A stretch of DNA of 8,109 nucleotides from UBA7672 sp034439955 (lineage in GTDB: Bacteria; Pseudomonadota; Alphaproteobacteria; Caulobacterales; Hyphomonadaceae), in the NCBI GenBank assembly GCA_034439955.1, contig JAWXBJ010000061.1, positions 1-8,109 of the forward strand, read 5' to 3'. Below the pieces are notes generated by a model. The model searched no databases. It was not told the DNA's origin and saw nothing but the letters and a program-made list of their open reading frames with translations. The position numbers were made by a program, and so were the translations under genes. Shown here piece by piece: positions 1 through 4,742 of this stretch (positions are counted from its first letter, which is position 1; each line of letters opens with the position of its first letter).

Positions 1-2
1 AC

Positions 3-776
3 GCCGCGCCCCACGAGATGATCATCATCGGCGGCGCCGGAATCGGCGCCTTCCTGATCGGCAATTCGTTCAAGACCGTGCTGGCCGCCGGCGCCGGCGT
101 CGGCAAGATCGTGTCGGGCCCGAAATGGAAGCCCAAGGACTATACCGACCTGCTTTCCCTTTTGTTCATTCTCACCAAGACGATGAAGACCAAGGGTGTC
201 GTCGCGATCGAGCAGCACATCGAGAAGCCCGCCGAATCCACGATCTTCCAGAACTACCCGAAGATCATCAAGGACCATTTCGCCGTCGATCTCATCTGCG
301 ACACGCTGCGGATGATGACAATGAACATGGAAGACCCCCACCAGGTCGAGGACTCGATCGAGAAGAAGATCGAAAAACACCATCACGAGGTGCACAAGGC
401 CGCCCACGCCATCCAGAACATGGCCGACGCGATGCCCGCCCTCGGCATCGTCGCCGCCGTGCTCGGCATCATCAAGACCATGGGCGCGATCGATCAGCCG
501 CCGGTCTATCTCGGCCAGCTGATCGGCTCGGCGCTCGTCGGAACCTTCCTCGGCGTCTTCATCGCCTACGGCTTCATCGGACCCATCGCGTCCCGCCTCG
601 GCCAGATTTTCGACGAGGAATCGCAGTTTTACAAGATCATCAAGGATGTGCTGGTGGCCCATCTCCACGGCAACGCCGCCCAGGTCTCCGTGGAAATCGG
701 CCGCGGCCAGATCCCGACCGAGGCTCAGCCATCCTTCGCTGAACTGGAAGAGGCGCTGGGAGCCATTACGGTCTAA
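3..776 (+). CDS. motA: Flagellar motor stator protein MotA, 5' end outside the window
   Basis: MotA is the inner-membrane subunit that, with MotB, forms the proton-conducting stator and pushes on FliG. The frame is open from base 3 and reads AAPHE before the first ATG at 18, matching the usual MotA sequence ahead of the MIIIGGAGIGAF helix, so the true start lies upstream. Counting from the ATG at 18, Pro140 in MPALGIVAAVLG and Pro189 in GFIGPIA are 49 residues apart, as are P173 and P222 of E. coli MotA. On this alignment about 28 residues are missing. Lys57 and Glu65 fall where E. coli has the FliG-contacting R90 and E98, in a cytoplasmic loop rich in charge and histidine (residues 100-130). 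The last two membrane helices span about 137-156 and 167-190. The stop is TAA at 774. No motB follows, which fits alphaproteobacteria where the two genes are unlinked. The family call is very secure. Confidence 0.96.
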   Translation, partial: AAPHEMIIIGGAGIGAFLIGNSFKTVLAAGAGVGKIVSGPKWKPKDYTDLLSLLFILTKTMKTKGVVAIEQHIEKPAESTIFQNYPKIIKDHFAVDLICDTLRMMTMNMEDPHQVEDSIEKKIEKHHHEVHKAAHAIQNMADAMPALGIVAAVLGIIKTMGAIDQPPVYLGQLIGSALVGTFLGVFIAYGFIGPIASRLGQIFDEESQFYKIIKDVLVAHLHGNAAQVSVEIGRGQIPTEAQPSFAELEEALGAITV

Positions 777-856
777 TCGACCCCGATCCCGGCCGGGCCT
801 CACCTTGACCCTTCAACAAACTCGACTCTTCAGCGTTCAGGGCGTTGGTTGGGGGC

Positions 857-1273
857 ATGACCGCTGAACCGACTGCGATACCCGCGACTTCCCCTTCCCC
901 TTGGCGGCTCGCCGGCCTCGTTCTCGTATTCATCTGGTTTTTCCTGGGCGGCATAGGCCATTTCGCCCTCACCGGGGTCTTCACGTCGGTGACGCCCGCC
1001 TGGGTTCCTATGCCCCGCGAAGTCGTGCTGGCGACCGGCGTCTGCGAGATTTTCGGCGCCCTCGCCCTTCTTCATCCGAAGCTCCGCCGCCCCGCCGGCC
1101 TGGCGCTCATCCTCCTCGCCATCTGCGTCACGCCCGTCCACATCGACATGCTGACGGAGGCCGACCCGGAATTCAGCGCCGGACGCGCCCTGCTCTGGGT
1201 GCGCCTCATCATCCAGCCCGTGCTGATCTGGATCATCTGGGTTGTCACCCAGCCGCAAGCCGTCAGGAACTAG
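857..1273 (+). CDS. DoxX-like small integral membrane protein
   Basis: A 138-residue inner-membrane protein with four predicted helices at about 18-38, 55-73, 79-97 and 112-131. The pattern FFLGGIGHFA, then TPAWVPMPREVVLATGVCEIFGA, then an Arg-rich turn (KLRRPAG) and ICVTPVHIDM is typical of the DoxX-like family. Its members are widespread and mostly uncharacterised; some are linked to redox or thiol stress, but nothing here shows a substrate. The start is uncertain. I prefer ATG 857, but the G-run just before it is too close to be a good Shine-Dalgarno. A TTG at 845 in the same frame would add MVGG and has AGGG just upstream. The gene begins 80 bases after motA without a convincing promoter, so read-through from motA is possible. 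Its TAG (1271-1273) overlaps the stop of the convergent MATE gene. The family assignment is fairly sure; the function is unknown. Confidence 0.82.
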   Translation: MTAEPTAIPATSPSPWRLAGLVLVFIWFFLGGIGHFALTGVFTSVTPAWVPMPREVVLATGVCEIFGALALLHPKLRRPAGLALILLAICVTPVHIDMLTEADPEFSAGRALLWVRLIIQPVLIWIIWVVTQPQAVRN

Positions 1274-2712
1274 ACCAGCACCCGGATTGTCCGTTTTCGC
1301 CAGACGAAGAAATACCATGACGACTGCAGGACCAGCATGGCGGTGAAGGCGGCCGGATAGGCGATCCACACACCGTCGATGCCGATGCGCTCGCTCAGGA
1401 ACAGTGCGACCGGCACCTCGACCGCGAGGATGGCGAGGATGGACAGCGCCATCGGCGCGAGCACCGTCCCGCTGGAGCGCATGACGCCGGAAAACACCAC
1501 CGCCATCCCGAACACCACCATGCTCCACACCACGATATGCAGAAGATGACGGGTGAGAATGATCAGCTCCGGGTCGGAAATGAACATCGCGACGATCGGC
1601 CGGGAAAGGAGGTAGACGACAACGACCCCGGCCCCGGTGATGACGAGATTGAGAAGCAGGCCCGTCCGCGTAATCGCCCCCAGACGCTCCGGGCGCCCCG
1701 CCCCGATCGCCTGCGCGCCCAGAATCGACGCGGTGATCCCGATCGACATCGCCGGGAACTGCACATAGGCGAGTATCTGGTTGACGGCGCCGTAGGCGGC
1801 GGTTGCGCTTGATCCGTAGCCGTTGGCGAGACCGAGCAGTACGAGTTCGGCGATCGCCATGATCACCATCTGCACGCCGGTCGGCACGCCGAGACGCAAG
1901 ACGAGACCCAGCACCTTTGGGTCAAGCCGCACATGCCGGAACAGCGCGGCGTTCGGCGCGAGGACATGGTCGCGCCGCCGCAGGTCGAACGCCAGCCAGC
2001 TCATGGCCGCGACGGTCGCGACGGCGGAGGCGATCGCGGCGGAGGCGGCACCCATGGCTGGCAGACCGCCCCAGCCCACGATCAGGGCCGGCGTCACGAC
2101 GAGGCCGACAATGGTCGATACAACCAGCGTCCAAAGGGGCGTAAGTGTGTCGCCCACGCCGCGCAGGATCGATGTCCAGAGGATGAAAACGAACAGCAGC
2201 GGCATGCCGATCAGCATCAGCCTTGAGTAGGCGACCGCGTCGATGACGATGTCGGCGGGTGTGCCCAGCGCCCGCATCAGCGGCCCGGCGAACAGGCCGC
2301 CGAGGACTGCGATGGCCCCTCCGACCAGAAGCGCCAGCGCGAGAGCGCCGCCCGCGATCGCCCGGACCCGGTCGAGATCGCCGCGCCCGAAGGCCTGTCC
2401 GACCAGGATGGAGGCCCCCATGCCAAGGCCGATGACGAAGGCGATGAAGAAGAACATCACGGGGAAGAAAACTGTCGCCGCCGCCAGCGCTTCCACCCCG
2501 ATCATGTGACCGAGATAGATGTTGTTGATCGTTCCCGACAGCGACTGCAGCACATTGCTGAGCATCATCGGGGCAAGGAACACCAGGAAGATCCGCCACA
2601 GCGGGGGCGGCGTGCGCGGCGATGTCGGCGGCGGCGCAACCGGCGGGTCCACTGTCAGCGCCTCCGCAAGCGGGGTGGGTTGATCAGGCGCGCGCTGGTC
2701 CACGGGTAACAT
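1270..2712 (-). CDS. MATE-family multidrug/sodium antiporter
   Basis: An inner-membrane efflux transporter of the MATE (NorM/DinF-like) family. These proteins export cationic drugs and toxic metabolites using a sodium or proton gradient. The 480-residue product fits the family length and the twelve-helix, two-lobe layout. The first lobe starts at WRIFLVFLAPMMLSNVLQSLSG and carries IYLGHMIGVEALAA and the hallmark GQAFGRGD loop. The second lobe starts near LGVPTGVQMVIMAIAEL and has the matching ILGAQAIGAGRPERLG loop. A proline-rich cytoplasmic leader (about residues 8-37) precedes helix 1. I chose ATG 2712 because the reading frame extends upstream only to a GTG at 2844 inside a repeat element, and those 44 extra residues look nothing like a transporter. 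No strong Shine-Dalgarno precedes 2712. It ends on TAG 1272-1270, shared with the convergent DoxX-like gene. The substrate cannot be read from sequence. Confidence 0.92.
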   Translation of the reverse strand: MLPVDQRAPDQPTPLAEALTVDPPVAPPPTSPRTPPPLWRIFLVFLAPMMLSNVLQSLSGTINNIYLGHMIGVEALAAATVFFPVMFFFIAFVIGLGMGASILVGQAFGRGDLDRVRAIAGGALALALLVGGAIAVLGGLFAGPLMRALGTPADIVIDAVAYSRLMLIGMPLLFVFILWTSILRGVGDTLTPLWTLVVSTIVGLVVTPALIVGWGGLPAMGAASAAIASAVATVAAMSWLAFDLRRRDHVLAPNAALFRHVRLDPKVLGLVLRLGVPTGVQMVIMAIAELVLLGLANGYGSSATAAYGAVNQILAYVQFPAMSIGITASILGAQAIGAGRPERLGAITRTGLLLNLVITGAGVVVVYLLSRPIVAMFISDPELIILTRHLLHIVVWSMVVFGMAVVFSGVMRSSGTVLAPMALSILAILAVEVPVALFLSERIGIDGVWIAYPAAFTAMLVLQSSWYFFVWRKRTIRVLV

Positions 2713-2770
2713 CCGTTCGGTCAGAAGATGGAAAGGATCAGCGCGGGCCGCCCTGATGCGTCCAGAGTCG

Positions 2771-2888
2771 GATCGTTTCAGGTGAAAGCGGTTCTCGCAT
2801 TCACCGGAAGCGTGAATCCGTCTCTCACCTGAAGTGTAGAGCACGATTCACGATGTGGTTGACTCTATCCAGATCGATCATGCTCTAG
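2771..2888. repeat. Composite nested inverted-repeat element between the DUF2239 and MATE genes
   Basis: Several exact inverted repeats are packed into about 118 bases. TTCAGGTGA at 2777-2785 pairs with TCACCTGAA at 2825-2833. Inside them CGCATTCAC (2796-2804) and GTGAATCCG (2812-2820) pair at 8 of 9 positions around a 7-base loop. CGTGAATC at 2811-2818 also pairs with GATTCACG at 2845-2852, so alternative folds compete. TAGAGCA at 2837-2843 pairs with TGCTCTA at 2881-2887, enclosing a GATCGATC palindrome at 2872-2879. The style, with GATTCA, TCAGGTGA and AGAGCATGATC blocks, recalls dispersed intergenic repeats of alphaproteobacteria. That resemblance is from memory, and only one copy lies in this window. 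The right end overlaps the last codons of the DUF2239 gene. There is no T-run, so it is not a standard intrinsic terminator, though it could affect mRNA ends or bind a regulator. Confidence 0.65.
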
Positions 2889-3509
2889 CGCCGCCGCCGC
2901 AAGGCGCCGCGCATGATCGCGAATGCCCTCTGGCCACGCATCGGTCAATCTGTTGAAGCCCTCCGCGTTCCGAGAAAAAAGAGCCCGGGTGACATCCTCG
3001 TAGAACGGCCTGTCACCGGCGGTTGCCGCCATGAAGCGATATGCGGCTTCCTGGCTGGCCCGCACAAGATCCGCTTGGCCATGAGTCTTGCGGGCGTCCT
3101 CCACCAGCTTGCGAAGCGCAACCGAGGCCCCGCCGGGTTGAACGCCGAGCCAGTCCCAGTGACGGGGCAGCAGCGTCACCTCGCGCGCGACAACGCCGAG
3201 CCTCGGTCGGCCTGGGCCGCGTTTGACCCCGGTCGTGGGCGCCCTTTCCTCCGGGCCGGCGTCTGCACCGGCGCCGGCCGGCGGCCTGAAGCGCGCGCGG
3301 ATGTCGTCCTCACCGCCCCGCAGGTCGAGATGGAGCGTCTGTCCGGTGTCATGTTCGAAGACTAGAATGGCGTGGTGGCCTGCCTGATCGATCCGTAGCT
3401 TCACGGCCAGGGCGACGTCGGCGATGCTCCCTGCAGCGAGTAGCCGCCCGTCCTCGAAGGCTATCGCCACGGCGGCTGAGAGAGTTACGGCGGGCGAAGC
3501 GGCGGTCAT
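2865..3509 (-). CDS. DUF2239 family protein of unknown function
   Basis: A 214-residue soluble protein recognised as DUF2239 from its C-terminal block GRPRLGVVAREVTLLPRHWDWL, QPGGASVALRKLVEDAR. No biochemical role is established that I know of. The N-terminal half (about 8-75) looks like alternating strands and one helix (ADVALAVKLRIDQ), including the strand HAILVFEHDTGQTLHLDLRG. A Pro/Ala/Glu linker (76-95) leads to the basic stretch KRGPGRPRLG (96-105), which resembles an AT-hook core. Next come a strand-like REVTLLP and two helices (about 116-141), then an Ala/Arg-rich helical tail. It has no signal peptide and no membrane helix, so it should be cytoplasmic. The ATG at 3509 is supported by AGGAG at 3515-3519, five bases upstream. 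A sigma70-like promoter lies just above. The last codons (EHDRSG) and near-stop region are formed by the flanking repeat element. The family call is sure; any DNA-binding role is my inference. Confidence 0.87.
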   Translation of the reverse strand: MTAASPAVTLSAAVAIAFEDGRLLAAGSIADVALAVKLRIDQAGHHAILVFEHDTGQTLHLDLRGGEDDIRARFRPPAGAGADAGPEERAPTTGVKRGPGRPRLGVVAREVTLLPRHWDWLGVQPGGASVALRKLVEDARKTHGQADLVRASQEAAYRFMAATAGDRPFYEDVTRALFSRNAEGFNRLTDAWPEGIRDHARRLAAAALEHDRSG

Positions 3510-3532
3510 GGGAGCTCCTGTCGGGAGCTGCT

Positions 3533-3561
3533 AATATCACCCGGATAAAATTACGCGTCAA
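3533..3561 (-). promoter_or_regulatory. Sigma70-like promoter for the DUF2239 gene
   Basis: On the - strand TTGACG (3561-3556) is followed after exactly 17 bases by GATATT (3538-3533). These match the -35 consensus at 5 of 6 positions and the -10 at 4 of 6. The spacer is unusually AT-rich for this genome (AATTTTAT). The expected transcript start, near 3526, would give a leader of about 16 bases that still includes the AGGAG site. Two copies of ACGCGTC on the + strand, at 3553-3559 and 3572-3578, lie 19 bases apart; the first overlaps the -35 box, and together they could form an operator. A 6-base dyad (AGCTCC 3513-3518 and GGAGCT 3524-3529) covers the ribosome binding site. Confidence 0.55.
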
Positions 3562-3621
3562 CTCCGGCTCGACGCGTCTTTGTCGTCTGTCCAGGAACCC
3601 TTCTCGATCAGGCGTTCGCGC

Positions 3622-4671
3622 CTACCCCCTCTTGCCGGACTTCCGCGCCTTGGCGGCTTGCCGTTCCTGCAGGCGGGCGCCGGCCAGTATCCCCGGCATG
3701 GCGTAATTGCCCTCGTGGCAAGCGTACTCATAAACCTGCTTGTCGGTAGCGTAAAAGGAGAGCTCGGCCGTCCAGGGCTGCGCGTACAGTGCCGCGTCCT
3801 CGACCGTGAAGGCGTAGAAGATTTCCTTATCCGAGACGCGCGTGAAGCGCTCCGTCACCTTGCCGCCGGGCGAAAGCGTGATCGCGCTACCTTGGGCCTG
3901 CTCGGGACGGACATTGATCGTCTCGACGACCAGCGCGCCGTCTTCGTACCAGCTGACGCTGTCGCCAAGCCAGGGCTTGATGGCGCTGGGCTTGTGGCTC
4001 GCCCTCGCTTTTGCGGCGCTGGCGAAAGTCGGGATGATTCGCACATCGTGCGCCATCTCGACCAGGATCATCACATGGTCCGGGGTCTGCACGAACTGGT
4101 GGGTGTTGTTGTAGAGGACGCTCAGCATGCCCGGTCCGCCGGTATTGCCAAAGCCGATGAGGCAGCGCTCGGCGAGGTTCGTCGCCTCCGGCCCCTCATT
4201 TCCCCCAATGCCGGTGGCGTAGCGATTGACGCCCTTGCGACGCTCGGCCATCGCCGCCAGCGTCGCCTCGCTGTAGGGAATCTGGCCGCTGGGCGGATCG
4301 ACGATGTAGGACGAGCGGATCTCTCCCTTGACGACCGCAAGGCGATCGCCGGGGGAAATCCAGAAATCATCATAGGCTTTGACCCCGAAATCAGCGCCGC
4401 CCTTGGTCGGGGCGCCCTCTTCCGGCGCGGTGAAATCCGGCGCGGGCGTCGTGCCGGGCGTCGTGAAGCCCAGCACCGTCGTGTTGGACAGGACGTCGCG
4501 CGCCTCCGCCTCCGTGAGAACCAGCTTGGCGACATTGGCTGGCCGGGTGAGCTTCGTGAGCGAGGCGTTGGTCCACACCCCGCCGATGTCGGGGCGGCCC
4601 GCTTCCTGAGCCCATCCGGCCGGCGCTGCTATCGCGGCGGCGGCCAGCGCGATCATTCGGGTCATCAGCAT
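3622..4671 (-). CDS. Exported conserved protein of unknown function
   Basis: A 349-residue protein with a typical Sec signal peptide (MLMTRMIALAAAAIAAPAGWA, probable cleavage after Ala21), so it should act in the periplasm or be secreted. The mature part opens with PDIGGVWTNASL. It later shows ERCLIGFGNTGGPGML, YNNTHQFVQTPDHVMILVEMAHDVRI, KPWLGDSVSWYEDGALVVET and YEYACHEGNYAMPGILAGAR. I recognise these blocks from a broad group of uncharacterised exported proteins in alphaproteobacteria and Acidobacteria, and I cannot attach a function or catalytic motif to them. It has only two cysteines, Cys170 and Cys318, each inside a conserved-looking block, so a disulfide is plausible. The C-terminus is a basic tail (RQAAKARKSGKRG). 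The ATG at 4671 is well supported by GAGGAG at 4678-4683, six bases upstream. It follows the M16 peptidase gene by 71 bases on the same strand, suggesting an operon. No promoter is evident in that gap. Confidence 0.83.
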   Translation of the reverse strand: MLMTRMIALAAAAIAAPAGWAQEAGRPDIGGVWTNASLTKLTRPANVAKLVLTEAEARDVLSNTTVLGFTTPGTTPAPDFTAPEEGAPTKGGADFGVKAYDDFWISPGDRLAVVKGEIRSSYIVDPPSGQIPYSEATLAAMAERRKGVNRYATGIGGNEGPEATNLAERCLIGFGNTGGPGMLSVLYNNTHQFVQTPDHVMILVEMAHDVRIIPTFASAAKARASHKPSAIKPWLGDSVSWYEDGALVVETINVRPEQAQGSAITLSPGGKVTERFTRVSDKEIFYAFTVEDAALYAQPWTAELSFYATDKQVYEYACHEGNYAMPGILAGARLQERQAAKARKSGKRG

Positions 4672-4708
4672 CGGCGTCTCCTCGATTCCTGCCTGCCCAG
4701 CCTAGCGC

Positions 4709-4724
4709 GGGGCGGCCACGCCCC
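4709..4724. other. GC-rich stem-loop between the M16 peptidase and exported-protein genes
   Basis: GGGGCG (4709-4714) and CGCCCC (4719-4724) form a perfect 6-base stem around a 4-base loop, GCCA. It sits 18 bases beyond the peptidase stop and about 26 bases before the GAGGAG site of the next gene. No T-run follows on the - strand, so it is not a classical intrinsic terminator. It could protect the upstream mRNA end or weaken read-through. Confidence 0.35.
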
Positions 4725-4742
4725 AAATCACAACTTCTGGCG

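Noticed and set aside
788..797. CCCGGCCGGG palindrome after motA as a terminator
   Set aside because: It has no loop and no T-run; a self-complementary GC palindrome of this size is expected by chance at this base composition.
805..833. TTGACC at 805-810 as a promoter for the DoxX-like gene
   Set aside because: No acceptable -10 box lies 16-18 bases downstream; the best positions read CTTCAG or TCTTCA.
2859..2864. TTGACT on the + strand as a promoter box
   Set aside because: It points into the DUF2239 gene from its 3' side and no + strand gene or -10 box follows.
3610..3623. Stem-loop AGGCG-TTCG-CGCCT at the stop of the exported-protein gene, considered as a terminator
   Set aside because: The stem is only five bases and overlaps the stop codon, and no T-run follows on the - strand. 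It remains a possible RNA end structure but not a supported terminator.
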